Below are positions 7,072 to 15,256 of a stretch of DNA of 64,000 nt, one piece after another; the stretch's first letter is position 1, and the number at the start of each line of letters is the position of its first letter. Under the pieces are notes generated by a model. The model had not been told where the DNA came from, made no database searches, and saw only the letters and a program-made list of their open reading frames with translations. The DNA is from Fredinandcohnia aciditolerans (GTDB taxonomy: Bacteria; Bacillota; Bacilli; Bacillales; Bacillaceae_L). Where the stretch lies: the NCBI GenBank assembly GCA_003640645.1, contig QGHH01000011.1, positions 62,001 to 126,000 of the forward strand. The letters are read 5' to 3'. Both the position numbers and the translations under genes were made by a program.

Positions 7072-7716
7072 ATGAACAGTAAAAACCCATTCGTAATGAA
7101 TGTACAGGAGGAAATGACCTTTTACGGTGTAGACTGTACCCCGTTGCAGAATCTAATTTCAATCGTTACAGATTGTAAGGATTCAGCTGTATGTGGGGTT
7201 TTAGCGGGTCAAGGTATTATTAGGTTGTCTCAGTTGGGAGAACAAGAATTAATGGAATTAGGATTAACCAAAAAACAAGCTTTACGTCTTGTTGCTTCAA
7301 TGGGATTAATTCCTCATTACATTAAGTCTAAAAAAGAAGAACGAGAAGTCGTTCGTAGTCCAGAAGATGCAGCACGAGTTTTTTGGTGGATTCGAGATAT
7401 ACCACAAGAAATATTTGCGGTAGCGTTCTTGAATACGAAAAACCAAGTGTTATGTAAAAAGGAGATCTTTAAAGGATGTCTCAATTCTGCAGTGGTTCAC
7501 CCGCGCGAGATTTTTGCAGAAGCTATTAAGCTTCGTTCTGCTGCTATTGTCTGTTGTCATCAGCATCCTAGCGGGGAAAGTCAGCCTTCGAGCCAAGACA
7601 TAGATGTAACCAAAAGGCTTGTTGAAGCGGGTCGAATCTTAGGCATTGAGGTGTTAGAACATATCATTTTAGGTAGGAATAATTACGTTTCTCTAAAAGA
7701 AAAAGGATATGTTTAA
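7072..7716 (+). CDS. radC: RadC-family JAB/MPN protein
   Basis: About 214 aa. The C-terminal half carries the RadC JAMM-like metal motif HQHPSGESQPSSQDID, preceded by a helical N-terminal region. RadC-like genes are common on mobile elements; the biochemical role of the family is still uncertain. ATG at 7072 is chosen over GTG at 7060, which lies inside the TAGGAAGG binding site. It heads the transcript from the 6857 promoter, behind a structured leader. Confidence 0.85.
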   Translation: MNSKNPFVMNVQEEMTFYGVDCTPLQNLISIVTDCKDSAVCGVLAGQGIIRLSQLGEQELMELGLTKKQALRLVASMGLIPHYIKSKKEEREVVRSPEDAARVFWWIRDIPQEIFAVAFLNTKNQVLCKKEIFKGCLNSAVVHPREIFAEAIKLRSAAIVCCHQHPSGESQPSSQDIDVTKRLVEAGRILGIEVLEHIILGRNNYVSLKEKGYV

Positions 7717-7738
7717 AAATCAATTGTAAGGGTGTTAA

Positions 7739-7763
7739 GAGCTAGTTTTACTAGGTCTTTTTT
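7739..7763 (+). terminator. terminator-like hairpin after radC
   Basis: Stem GAGCTAGT/ACTAGGTC plus six T. The recurrent leader motif follows at once, and the next ATG is 40 nt away, so no promoter intervenes. A possible attenuator. Confidence 0.6.
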
Positions 7764-7765
7764 AT

Positions 7766-7797
7766 TTTCTAAAAAAAATCAATTCTACGAAAGGGTG
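7766..7797 (+). repeat. recurrent leader motif, copy 4
   Basis: TTTCTAAAAAAAATCAATTC followed by TACGAAAGGGTG; the best full-length copy of the motif. It supplies the ribosome binding region for the gene at 7804. Confidence 0.65.
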
Positions 7798-7803
7798 TTT
7801 TAA

Positions 7804-8133
7804 ATGAAACAAAAAATCATGAACAAGTTACGAAAGGTTGAGTGGCAAACACATGATGGAGAAATCAAAGGAGGGTACATTGTAATAGGGAATCTAGTAT
7901 TTTTCAAAGGTCTTTGGGAAGGTCTTTTCTTTTCACTCTCAGGACTAGGCATTACTAAAGCTGAAAAATTACTAGATTTAGGCGGCAAAGATTGTAACAC
8001 AGTCACTTTTTACTGTTTAAAGTGGGGAATTTCTCTTCATAGAAACGGTACATCTTACAAAGATGCTCTACGGAATGTGGTTGTTACGAGTGATGAGCCT
8101 GTTTCACTAAAAAATCTAACTTTTTTTTCATGA
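7804..8133 (+). CDS. hypothetical protein, 109 aa
   Basis: Starts MKQKIMNKLRKVEWQTHDG. Beta-rich N-terminal part (GGYIVIGNLVFFKG), then a helix and a WGISLHRNG segment. No family recognised. Downstream of radC and an attenuator-like hairpin in the same direction. Confidence 0.6.
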   Translation: MKQKIMNKLRKVEWQTHDGEIKGGYIVIGNLVFFKGLWEGLFFSLSGLGITKAEKLLDLGGKDCNTVTFYCLKWGISLHRNGTSYKDALRNVVVTSDEPVSLKNLTFFS

Positions 8134-8182
8134 AGTAGGTATATTTTATACCATAAATTAAATAAAAGGTAGGATGGACTAT

Positions 8183-8527
8183 ATGGAAAAAATCGGTGCA
8201 TTTATTCAATATCACAGGTTAGCAAGTGGTTTTAAGAGCCAGAGGAGATTATCAAATCGTTCTGGAATATCTCCTGCTACAATATCTAGGATTGAATCTG
8301 GGTCACAAAAACCAAATCCTGAGACATTAGGAATATTGGCTCCTTATCTAACTACTACATCTTTTGTTGAGTTAATGTATAGAGCTGGGTTCCTGGATTT
8401 AAATTTAGATATTGAGGATTTAAAGGAAGTCCAATTAACACTTGATGAACAAGATGTTACAGAGTCAGAGTTAAATGCGGTAGTCACATTTTTGCGAATG
8501 CTAAGAAAGCAAAGTGATAAATATTAA
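8183..8527 (+). CDS. XRE-family helix-turn-helix regulator
   Basis: 114 aa. Residues about 4-60 form an XRE/Cro helix-turn-helix: LASGFKSQRRLSNRSGIS, then PATISRIESGSQKP typical of the recognition helix and turn. The C-terminal half is acidic and helical. ATG at 8183 gives better spacing to AAAGGTAGG than the ATG at 8174. A repressor of neighbouring genes is likely by family; its targets are unknown. Confidence 0.82.
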   Translation: MEKIGAFIQYHRLASGFKSQRRLSNRSGISPATISRIESGSQKPNPETLGILAPYLTTTSFVELMYRAGFLDLNLDIEDLKEVQLTLDEQDVTESELNAVVTFLRMLRKQSDKY

Positions 8528-8587
8528 TTGATATTTCGATTAAAGAGTACATTGAATGAAATTACTAATTAATAGAGGGAGAATAAA

Positions 8588-8818
8588 ATGAAAGTAAGAA
8601 TAGGTTGTTCTGTTAAAGATTACTTGGTGGATAAAGGCGACACAGTGCTAGCTTCTTGGTCTCTTGGATTTGAAGGTTCAACTTGTACAGTTGGAAAAAC
8701 ATATGAAATAAAAGAGATTAGTCCAAACAAGAACTTAGTAATAGAAAATGACAATGGAGTAACGAAAGAGTATGATCCTGTACATTTCTCACCGTGTCTT
8801 AGTACGAATTTCGACTAA
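8588..8818 (+). CDS. small hypothetical protein, 76 aa
   Basis: Starts MKVRIGCSVKDYLVDKGDTV. Beta-rich with an SH3-like flavour (YEIKEISPNKNLVIENDNG). Clear AGAGGGAG binding site. No family recognised. Confidence 0.6.
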   Translation: MKVRIGCSVKDYLVDKGDTVLASWSLGFEGSTCTVGKTYEIKEISPNKNLVIENDNGVTKEYDPVHFSPCLSTNFD

Positions 8819-8860
8819 AGAAGACATTAGAAATAAAAAGCGAAGTAAGGAGAGGTAAAA

Positions 8861-9310
8861 ATGAAACGTGATTTTAGAGGGGAAATAAACGAGTTAGGAA
8901 ATGAAATTCACAATGATATTGACCACGGTGAATGTTTTTGTGAGCCTGATATGTTAAGGGCTTTCCTTAAAAACTTAGACAGGTTAAAACAATTAGCGAC
9001 TTCGTATTACAACGAGGATGCAGACGAGGAATTAAAAGTTGTTGATGTAAAGTTTTTTGAAATTGAAAGCCCAAGTAAAGTTCAAATAATTGTTGCTCGG
9101 AGTAAATATGAAGCGTTGGGATTTGCGGTATCACAAGAAGATATAGGTAGTGATTTTACTGGAGATATTTGGGTTAGGAATGAACATCAGCCCAACCACT
9201 TAATCGAAGTATCGTGCGTAGGTTATCCGATTACTAAAACTCTATTGAAAATGTATGAGGAATTAGAAAACAAAGAGTTACCTCAAACAGTTTGCAATTT
9301 AGCTTATTAA
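8861..9310 (+). CDS. hypothetical protein, 149 aa
   Basis: Acidic protein with a helical N-terminal segment containing ECFCEPDMLR, then an alpha/beta C-terminal part. Follows the 76-aa gene by 42 nt with an AAGGAGAGG site, probably co-transcribed. No family recognised. Confidence 0.6.
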   Translation: MKRDFRGEINELGNEIHNDIDHGECFCEPDMLRAFLKNLDRLKQLATSYYNEDADEELKVVDVKFFEIESPSKVQIIVARSKYEALGFAVSQEDIGSDFTGDIWVRNEHQPNHLIEVSCVGYPITKTLLKMYEELENKELPQTVCNLAY

Positions 9311-9394
9311 TTCGCAGTTAACATGTAGTGACGTAAAATTAACAAATGGTATTCACTATAAAAACCGAATAAACAAAATAATTATAAGTGTGTA

Positions 9395-9427
9395 AGAGGT
9401 CATTGGTAATTATCCAGTGGCCTTCTT
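9395..9427 (+). promoter_or_regulatory. leader hairpin before the DpdA-like gene
   Basis: Stem AGGTCATTGG/CCAGTGGCCT with two G-U pairs, followed by a pyrimidine-rich tail and, 10 nt later, the GAAAGGGTGG binding site. Same arrangement as other pre-start hairpins in the window. Confidence 0.5.
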
Positions 9428-9447
9428 CTGTTGAAAGGGTGGTATAT

Positions 9448-10605
9448 ATGCAGGATATCTTTACTTGTCGTGCAAGAAATTTAGAACGTACATTTCAACG
9501 GTTTATAAAAAAACGGAATGCTTTTTTTACAGTAATGGGGAAGGTAAATAAGGTTGTGTCCTATGACCGTAATTCGATAACTTTCTATACTGAAAAAAGC
9601 GGGAAGGAACTTGTAATAAATCGATTAAAGTTAAGAGAATGTATTAGAGATGTGTTTTTTAAAAGGATAGTTACGAGAAAGGATATGCAGACTCATAGTG
9701 TATATTCTAGTGCACTACTAGGGATTATCGTAAAAATATTTGAATCTATTGCAAGGGTACAAATACTTAGTAATGGTTTGATTCGACTGATCCTACATGG
9801 AGTAAGGTATTTCTTCTCAGGAGTAGTAAGGGCACCAGAAGATTTAAAATTGGTTGCAGAAGAAGGTGGAAAGTTTGTTTTAGTGTCCTACTTCCATATC
9901 TGTCAAATGTCCAAATCTGCATGGAAAGACTTGCTGATGCGTTGCAAGGAATTCGATATCTATATCCTTATAGATTCAGGAGCTTATTCATTCTTTGAAG
10001 AAGGACGTAAAGCAAAGGAAAAAAGACTTGAACAACTTACTTTATTCGAAATAGATCATTTAGAATCATATGCAGATTTTATTATTCAGCATAAAAACAA
10101 CGAAAGAATAGTAGGTTTCTTCAATTTTGACGTTATTCATAATCCTACAGCTACACGTAAGAACTTCAAAAGATTGAAAGAACTTACAGGGGTTGAACTA
10201 ATTCCAGTATGGCAAATAAACGATACCATGAAGGAATTAGAAAAATTAGTGGAAGAACAGCACAAACTTATTGGGTTGGGTGGAACTGTACCACTGTTGC
10301 AGCGAGGACAAAAGGAAAAGGTGCGTAAAATCTTTGAAAAGGTATATGTTCTATTTCCAGAACAATGCTTTCATTGGCTTGGTGGCGCTATAGGTGACTG
10401 GCTGTTGACTATGCCGTTTACTAGTGCTGATAGTACAGCATGGTTGAATCCGAGAAAGAATGGAGAGAGAAAGGTTTATAGCCCTGAGGGAACACGAGTA
10501 TTAGCTCCAGAAGGTGAAAGTGCCTTAGCAATTATGAAACGAAATATACGCTTTCTAGCGGGTTTAGAAGAAGTACAACCACAGCAATTAAGTTTGATGA
10601 TCTAA
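9448..10605 (+). CDS. TGT/DpdA-like TIM-barrel protein
   Basis: 385 aa. The C-terminal two thirds contain YILIDSGAYSFF, GFFNFDVIHNP, PVWQIND, LIGLGGTVP, FHWLGGA and FTSADSTAW. These resemble the barrel of tRNA-guanine transglycosylase relatives, notably DpdA, which inserts 7-deazaguanine bases into DNA. I see no TGT-type zinc CxCxxC site. No deazaguanine synthesis genes (folE, queC, queD, queE) are present, so the substrate would have to come from the host. It ends in QLSLMI, a clamp-binding-like tail. ATG at 9448 follows GAAAGGGTGG; a GTG at 9388 would place the hairpin inside the coding region. Confidence 0.55.
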   Translation: MQDIFTCRARNLERTFQRFIKKRNAFFTVMGKVNKVVSYDRNSITFYTEKSGKELVINRLKLRECIRDVFFKRIVTRKDMQTHSVYSSALLGIIVKIFESIARVQILSNGLIRLILHGVRYFFSGVVRAPEDLKLVAEEGGKFVLVSYFHICQMSKSAWKDLLMRCKEFDIYILIDSGAYSFFEEGRKAKEKRLEQLTLFEIDHLESYADFIIQHKNNERIVGFFNFDVIHNPTATRKNFKRLKELTGVELIPVWQINDTMKELEKLVEEQHKLIGLGGTVPLLQRGQKEKVRKIFEKVYVLFPEQCFHWLGGAIGDWLLTMPFTSADSTAWLNPRKNGERKVYSPEGTRVLAPEGESALAIMKRNIRFLAGLEEVQPQQLSLMI

Positions 10606-10711
10606 ATAACGGAAAGCCCACAATGAAATATTTTTATCAAAGTTAAAAAGGTAATTACAAATCTCTATAATTAAATATTCAATAAGGATGTCACACAATA
10701 AATAAAAGGAT

Positions 10712-10757
10712 AAGGATAGATTAACAGTAATTATAACTGTTTGCATCTATCCTTTTA
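10712..10757. terminator. bipartite hairpin
   Basis: Outer stem AAGGATAGAT (10712-10721) with ATCTATCCTT (10745-10754), inner ACAGT/ACTGT, followed by TTTT. Located 107 nt after the DpdA-like gene; a plausible terminator. Confidence 0.6.
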
Positions 10758-10990
10758 ATACAGGTTAAGGACGCGATTGTCGGCCGAATAATGGAGCAGA
10801 TGGGCCGAAACGGTTTTTAATACATGTTTCATGAGCCCAGCGGAACCCCAACTTGAAACGGACTTGTATTCTCGGAATAATGGGCTAATTAAACTCAATC
10901 TATAACTACCGGTACTACAGCAAAACCCTTCTTCATCGGTAGCGAAAATCATTATTTTAAGGTTCATAAAACAATATATAAATCCCAATA
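10756..10990. other. GC-richer intergenic block
   Basis: From about 10760 to 10910 base composition is visibly richer in G and C than its surroundings (for example gattgtcggccgaataatgg). A 77-codon minus frame (10755-10988) is open but has no good ribosome binding site. It looks like an inserted repeat or remnant rather than a gene, though I cannot name it. Confidence 0.35.
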
Positions 10991-11473
10991 TTAATTAGAT
11001 TCCTGTTCTTTCCCTACAACTCTCCATGACCCTTCGATATCTTCTAACAATAGGTTTATGCTCTTTGAACCAATGTGATCTCCATTTTCTTTATTGTATT
11101 CAAAACAGGTTACTCCAATTATGCGGTGTTTTACATTATAAAATTGACTCATCACTTTATATTCTGCATTTCCATCTTCAAATGATAACGAGTAAGTAGG
11201 TCCTTCACACTGCTGAATAAATTTCTTAAATTCTCCCCAATTTAAGGGGGCTCGTAATTCATTGAACACTGACGTCTGCGATACAGATTGCCAGTCATTA
11301 TTATTAACAATGTACTTACTTTCTTTAGTATCTTGATTAGCATCTTGAATTACTTTAGCTACAATTTTATATGGAGCTGTATAAGCATTTTTAGTATTTA
11401 TAAATTTTACACTCAAGAAAATTAAAAATATTATTAAAATAAATGCCAATACAACTAGGCCTCTTTTTTTCAA
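10991..11473 (-). CDS. membrane-anchored hypothetical protein, 160 aa
   Basis: One N-terminal transmembrane segment (residues 6-24, rich in Leu/Ile/Phe) and a soluble alpha/beta domain outside the membrane with a late GSWRVVGKE strand. It looks like a small extracytoplasmic domain of the kind used by lipoprotein-like accessory proteins. Function unknown. Confidence 0.6.
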   Translation of the reverse strand: MKKRGLVVLAFILIIFLIFLSVKFINTKNAYTAPYKIVAKVIQDANQDTKESKYIVNNNDWQSVSQTSVFNELRAPLNWGEFKKFIQQCEGPTYSLSFEDGNAEYKVMSQFYNVKHRIIGVTCFEYNKENGDHIGSKSINLLLEDIEGSWRVVGKEQESN

Positions 11474-11803
11474 AGATATTCACTCCCCTAAAATTCCATT
11501 TTAAATTGTTACAATAAACAACCTCTTCCAATAAATTCAATTTTTACTCGTAATTTCCTGCACCATTTCTATAAATAACTTCATTTTGTAAAAATAAGAG
11601 TCAGATTGTCATAATAGAGATGCTATAGATTTAGATGAAGATTGAGTGAGATAGCTTTTATTACATAGTCAAGTTATTTAGTTTAGTAGAGCAAACTTAT
11701 AAAAGGTCCAAGTTTGAAATATACCAATTTACAATTCTTTGAAATTTTTGGAACTATAATTTTTATATCTATTTTTATTATTTTCTAAATATTCGTTTAC
11801 ATA

Positions 11804-11832
11804 TTGTTGAGATAATGATAGTTTTATATATG
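11804..11832 (+). promoter_or_regulatory. possible promoter for the secreted protein
   Basis: TTGTTG, 17 nt, TATATG, about 55 nt upstream of the start codon at 11888. The rest of the 11474-11887 gap is AT-rich with no gene I can support. Confidence 0.45.
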
Positions 11833-11887
11833 AATATGGAAAAAAAAGTATTAAATTCAAAATATTACATTTTAAGGGTGGGAAATT

Positions 11888-12886
11888 ATGAAAAATTTAA
11901 AGAGATTTTTTATTTTCGCAGCTGTAGTATTATTATTTTTTGCGTCAACATCGATAAGCTTTGCTGAGTTAAATAATGTTGACCCTACGATCAAAGATAG
12001 AGTAATAAAAGTGAGCGAAAACGCTTCAGAAACTATTTATATGATTGAACCTACCTTAGAAGAACAGCAAGAATTTTCTAAAGAACGTGGACTTGAGATT
12101 GGACCTCAAATAAGAACACTTGAAGAAAGTATGAAAACAGAGGATTTATTAAAGAAGTTAAATATCTCATCTTACCGATTGGATAAAGTGGAATCAGGTA
12201 TTGATGAGAATGGTTATGAGTTTCTCGCAAAATATTATACGCCTGTATATACCGATGGAGATAACCTAAAGGTTGAATCAGTTTCACCTAGTAGTTTAGA
12301 TCCAGGCCAAGGAGCAGTTCGTATATACATGACTTTTGATAGGCTATCTTATCAGACTAATTTTGATTCCGTTAGAGGTTTAAAGTCTTCTTTATCAGCT
12401 CAATATTTTAATAAATCGTTATCCATGGTTACAGGACAATTAAATTCACAAAAAGTATGGGTAAGTCTTGCTACTACATTATTTACTGGTTCTGTTGCGA
12501 AGGCGATTGATAGTTATGCAATTGGTGATGGAATGGCACAAAGTTACTATAGAACAGCGTATAAAAGTGGACAAGTTTATACAAATGGTGCATGGAAAAC
12601 ATACTATCAATCTAATCAATACGAAGTATTTTGGGCCCATAAGCAATTTGCATATAATAGTTCAACGAATCAGCAAATAGCGACGAATGATTTTAATTAC
12701 CTCCCGGCTAACGGCTACTTGCCGATTGAATGGGTTCCTCAATACAATTTTGCCGACAATAATTACATTTTATCGGTAGCAAAATCCAGATATAATAGTG
12801 GACTTTCTATGGCTTATGATCATGGTTTTCGTGGGGATTATTGGTCTGCTACTTGGAACGTAAAAGGTAGCAGCAGAAATTATTAA
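11888..12886 (+). CDS. secreted protein of unknown function
   Basis: 332 aa with a typical Sec signal peptide: basic MKNLKRF, hydrophobic core to about residue 22, then SFA-E as cleavage site. The mature part has an acidic N-terminal region, then a Tyr/Ser/Asn-rich domain with many aromatic residues. Binding site AAGGGTGGG. Single-gene unit; could be a surface or antimicrobial-type exoprotein, but no family was recognised. Confidence 0.7.
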   Translation: MKNLKRFFIFAAVVLLFFASTSISFAELNNVDPTIKDRVIKVSENASETIYMIEPTLEEQQEFSKERGLEIGPQIRTLEESMKTEDLLKKLNISSYRLDKVESGIDENGYEFLAKYYTPVYTDGDNLKVESVSPSSLDPGQGAVRIYMTFDRLSYQTNFDSVRGLKSSLSAQYFNKSLSMVTGQLNSQKVWVSLATTLFTGSVAKAIDSYAIGDGMAQSYYRTAYKSGQVYTNGAWKTYYQSNQYEVFWAHKQFAYNSSTNQQIATNDFNYLPANGYLPIEWVPQYNFADNNYILSVAKSRYNSGLSMAYDHGFRGDYWSATWNVKGSSRNY

Positions 12887-13035
12887 TAAAAATTAATTGT
12901 AGTCTAACTTGAATAAACATCAATATTCATTTTAGTTTACGAATCCTTTTTCCATATTCAACTTTTATTGATTTAGCAAAATCTTGAAATTAAGGATTGG
13001 TTTCAATTGCCTAGTAAAGTCAAAATATATGCACG

Positions 13036-13260
13036 TCAGATTGCAATCAAAAGGTATTCGTTAATTGTTCGAATACTTTTTGCTATTTGTGGAATATTTT
13101 CTAACATTGTTGAAGTATGATTTTGATAGATGATACCTGATTCCATACCAGTGTAATATTTTTTGCCCATTTCTTGGAGATTATCCGAGACATAACCATG
13201 ACACGCACTAATTAAGGTGTTTTTATTTTGCTTATTTTTAGGAATTAATTCTTCTTTCAA
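13036..13260 (-). pseudogene. possible gene remnant
   Basis: Open minus frame of about 74 codons reading EELIPKNKQNKNTLISACHG onward, with protein-like composition but no ribosome binding site. Its upstream side runs into the promoter region of the opposite gene at 13305. Probably the tail of a lost gene. The remaining 12887-13035 shows nothing I can support. Confidence 0.3.
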
Positions 13261-13304
13261 GAATAAGTATGTATTAAGACAAGTTGTAATAGGAGGGGAT
13301 AATA

Positions 13305-13502
13305 ATGGAATTGGAAGTAAAAGTGACAATAGATGGAACTAAGGATGTACAACTGAAGGTTAATTTGGATGAAGAAGAATTTGAACATTTGGAAGGTGAG
13401 GATAGAGAAGAATATATCTCTAATGTCCTTAAAGAAGTTGTTAGTGAAAATATGAGGATTGAGTGGACAGTAAATCAACTTTCGCTTAAAGTAGCTGTAT
13501 AA
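13305..13502 (+). CDS. small acidic hypothetical protein, 65 aa
   Basis: Starts MELEVKVTIDGTKDVQLKVN with excellent AGGAGGGG site. Beta-strand pair, acidic helix (EEEFEHLEGEDREEYI), and a final strand; compact single domain. No family recognised. Confidence 0.6.
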   Translation: MELEVKVTIDGTKDVQLKVNLDEEEFEHLEGEDREEYISNVLKEVVSENMRIEWTVNQLSLKVAV

Positions 13503-13510
13503 ATAATAAA

Positions 13511-13555
13511 ATCCCCCAATGGTGACGGACTCAGGTGTTGAATTCCAAGGGGGAT
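13511..13555. terminator. hairpin after the 65-aa gene
   Basis: Arms ATCCCCC and GGGGGAT with inner TGG/CCA. T-rich on the minus side, weak on the plus side. Similar CCCCC/GGGGG hairpins occur at 33.2, 44.7, 50.6 and 63.9 kb. Confidence 0.5.
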
Positions 13556-13670
13556 ATTCTTATGTTGTGTAAAACTGTTGTGTATTAGTCATTCTGTGGT
13601 GAGGATTGATACAAATTATATATATGTTTTATTTAAATCTATAGAAATGTATATAATCTTGCATAATCCT

Positions 13671-13766
13671 AAAGGATTCAGTAAAATAAAGGCATATTAT
13701 TTGTTTTGCCGAAATAATCGGTGTAATGACAATCTTTGTGATTGTATAGGAAAGACTGAATCCTTT
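13671..13766 (+). ncRNA. candidate structured RNA with three-way junction
   Basis: A 12-bp perfect helix AAAGGATTCAGT/ACTGAATCCTTT closes the region. Inside are CCGA-aataa-TCGG and a perfect ACAATC-tttgt-GATTGT hairpin, giving a three-way junction. An open frame across it (13578-13883) has no ribosome binding site and codon use unlike the neighbours. Could be a small RNA or an orphan cis element. Confidence 0.4.
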
Positions 13767-13915
13767 TGGGATAAACAAGTAGTAGGAGTAATATTTATTC
13801 TATTAGTGATGGAAAAATTACCAAAAAGTTCAAAGTTTATTTGTGTAACTCTTACGGTTGTATTTTTTACCGTGTTAAAATGATTTTAGACAACTCTTAT
13901 ATATGAATTAGCAGA

Positions 13916-13986
13916 AGTCCTCTGACTATTATTTTTTAAGCATATCTCTGTATATGTTTGAAAAGTAATTTTTTGGGGGCTTTTTT
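13916..13986 (+). promoter_or_regulatory. leader hairpin before the 14032 gene
   Basis: Arms AGTCCTC and GGGGGCT (with G-U pairs), inner CATAT-ctctgt-ATATG, then six T. Followed 45 nt later by the start codon. General layout like the class I leaders, but hairpin 1 and TTGG are not obvious. Confidence 0.45.
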
Positions 13987-14031
13987 ATTTATCTTGTCTT
14001 ATCTCATATTACAATGAAAGGCGTGTTTGAA

Positions 14032-14334
14032 ATGACCTTAGCAAAAAATGAAGTAAAGAAAATAGGTAACCATATTGCGAATATTGAGGATGTTGTAGAG
14101 TGGTTTGAACCTAAGATTGACAGAATGATTCAGGGGAAAGTTATTTATGTGAGAGAAAAGGTTGTCATTGTCCAGTTTCTTGAACCTGAAATTGAGAAAG
14201 CATTAAAACTCGAAAATGACCGAACAGTTGTAAACCATAGAAAATACAAGGTTGTAGAAAAAAGCCAATTACCAAGAACTCCGATTAAAAAATATGACTA
14301 CTTCCATAACACTTATATTGTAGTAGGGCAGTAG
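14032..14334 (+). CDS. hypothetical protein, 100 aa
   Basis: Starts MTLAKNEVKKIGNHIANIED; contains an SH3-like beta segment (GKVIYVREKVVIVQFLEP). ATG at 14032 is preceded by AAAGGCGTG, whereas the earlier ATG at 14014 has no site. First gene of a run up to 15562. Function unknown. Confidence 0.6.
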   Translation: MTLAKNEVKKIGNHIANIEDVVEWFEPKIDRMIQGKVIYVREKVVIVQFLEPEIEKALKLENDRTVVNHRKYKVVEKSQLPRTPIKKYDYFHNTYIVVGQ

Positions 14335-14358
14335 TTTTAAAAAGAGGGGATAGATAAC

Positions 14359-14547
14359 ATGACTGTTATATGTGGTCTGCTGGAGCAAAAAAGAATTGAA
14401 CTTCAAAACCTTGTAAAAGTCAAAGGGTTATCAAGCCCAGAAACAGTTCGTTGTAGCCAGGAATTAGATGTATTAATCAACGAGTGGCAAAGAGAACCTT
14501 TAGCAACAAGGAGAAAAGTTTATGAAAAAGAAAAGATATTCTCGTAA
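14359..14547 (+). CDS. Spo0E-like aspartyl phosphatase
   Basis: 62 aa with the small helical-hairpin pattern of the Spo0E family: LEQKRIELQNLVKVKGLSSP then SQELDVLINEWQ, where SQELD is the family signature for the phosphatase active site. Members dephosphorylate Spo0A~P and delay sporulation. On a mobile element it may tune host development during transfer or carriage, which is inference. The next small gene starts inside its 3' end. Confidence 0.82.
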   Translation: MTVICGLLEQKRIELQNLVKVKGLSSPETVRCSQELDVLINEWQREPLATRRKVYEKEKIFS

Positions 14548-14644
14548 AAATAGAGGTTTTATTGAGCTTATAGTAGTGCCTTGTTTCGCCTTAATCTTAT
14601 TGTGGTGGATAATATATTGGCATTTAGTCTATTTTTCAGTGTGA
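14522..14644 (+). CDS. small membrane protein, 40 aa, overlapping the Spo0E-like gene
   Basis: ATG at 14522 with an AAGGAG site 9 nt upstream that lies inside the spo0E-like coding region, in another frame. A basic start (MKKKRYSRKNRG) is followed by a single transmembrane segment (ELIVVPCFALILLWWIIYW) and a short tail. The overlap of 26 nt indicates translational coupling. Function unknown. Confidence 0.6.
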   Translation: MKKKRYSRKNRGFIELIVVPCFALILLWWIIYWHLVYFSV

Positions 14645-14674
14645 ATGTAATGAACTTAAAGGGGAGTAAGAGGA

Positions 14675-15241
14675 ATGTCGAAAATGTATTCAGTTGAGGA
14701 AGTGGAATTTTTAAAGGAGCATGTTGGTTATATGAAGTTAACAACAATTGCAAAAAAGTTAAATAGACCACTCGAATCTGTATCAATTAAACTCAAAAGA
14801 TTAGGGTTAGGAGATACACGATCTCAAGCTGGAATGATTACGATAGGTGAGCTTGCAAAAATCTTAGATGTTGATAGAAAGACTGTTGAAAATTGGGTTC
14901 TTAGACATGGATTGCGTTGTTTAAAACAAATTACAAGACAATCAAAATCATTTTACTTTATAAATCCTACTGATTTTTGGGTGTGGGCCGAATATAACAA
15001 AGAAAAAATATCCTTTTATAAGATTGAGAAAAATGTTTTGGCTCCAGAGCCTGAATGGGTGGACCAGGAGAGAATAAAGAAAAGAGACCGTGTTGTAAAT
15101 TATCGAACATGGACGACGGGTGAAAAAAAGAATCTTTTGGAACTAAAGAACAAGGGTTATACTTTCGTTGAAATCGGAAAAATTCTAGGAAGAAGTGCAT
15201 CGAGTGTAGGTAAGCAATACAACCGTATGATGGTGAATTGA
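14675..15241 (+). CDS. DNA-binding protein with Myb/SANT-like and MerR-like helix-turn-helix motifs
   Basis: 188 aa. N-terminal segment (EEVEFLKEHVGYMKLTTIAK then ESVSIKLKRLG) and C-terminal segment (TTGEKKNLLELKNKGYTFVE then SASSVGKQYNRM) both match the Myb/SANT-like helix-turn-helix seen in phage and plasmid regulators. The middle (TIGELAKILDVDRKTVENWV) is a MerR/excisionase-type HTH. Three DNA-binding units suggest a regulator or recombination directionality factor; which one is unknown. Confidence 0.75.
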   Translation: MSKMYSVEEVEFLKEHVGYMKLTTIAKKLNRPLESVSIKLKRLGLGDTRSQAGMITIGELAKILDVDRKTVENWVLRHGLRCLKQITRQSKSFYFINPTDFWVWAEYNKEKISFYKIEKNVLAPEPEWVDQERIKKRDRVVNYRTWTTGEKKNLLELKNKGYTFVEIGKILGRSASSVGKQYNRMMVN

Positions 15242-15256
15242 GCGAAAGGAGAGGGA

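Noticed and set aside
13257-13478. 73-codon minus frame opposite the 65-aa gene
   Set aside because: The plus-strand gene has a strong AGGAGGGG site and protein-like sequence; the minus frame is Phe/Tyr-rich with no start signal.
13578-13883. 101-codon plus-strand frame
   Set aside because: No ribosome binding site, odd codon use, and the region folds into a strong RNA structure instead.
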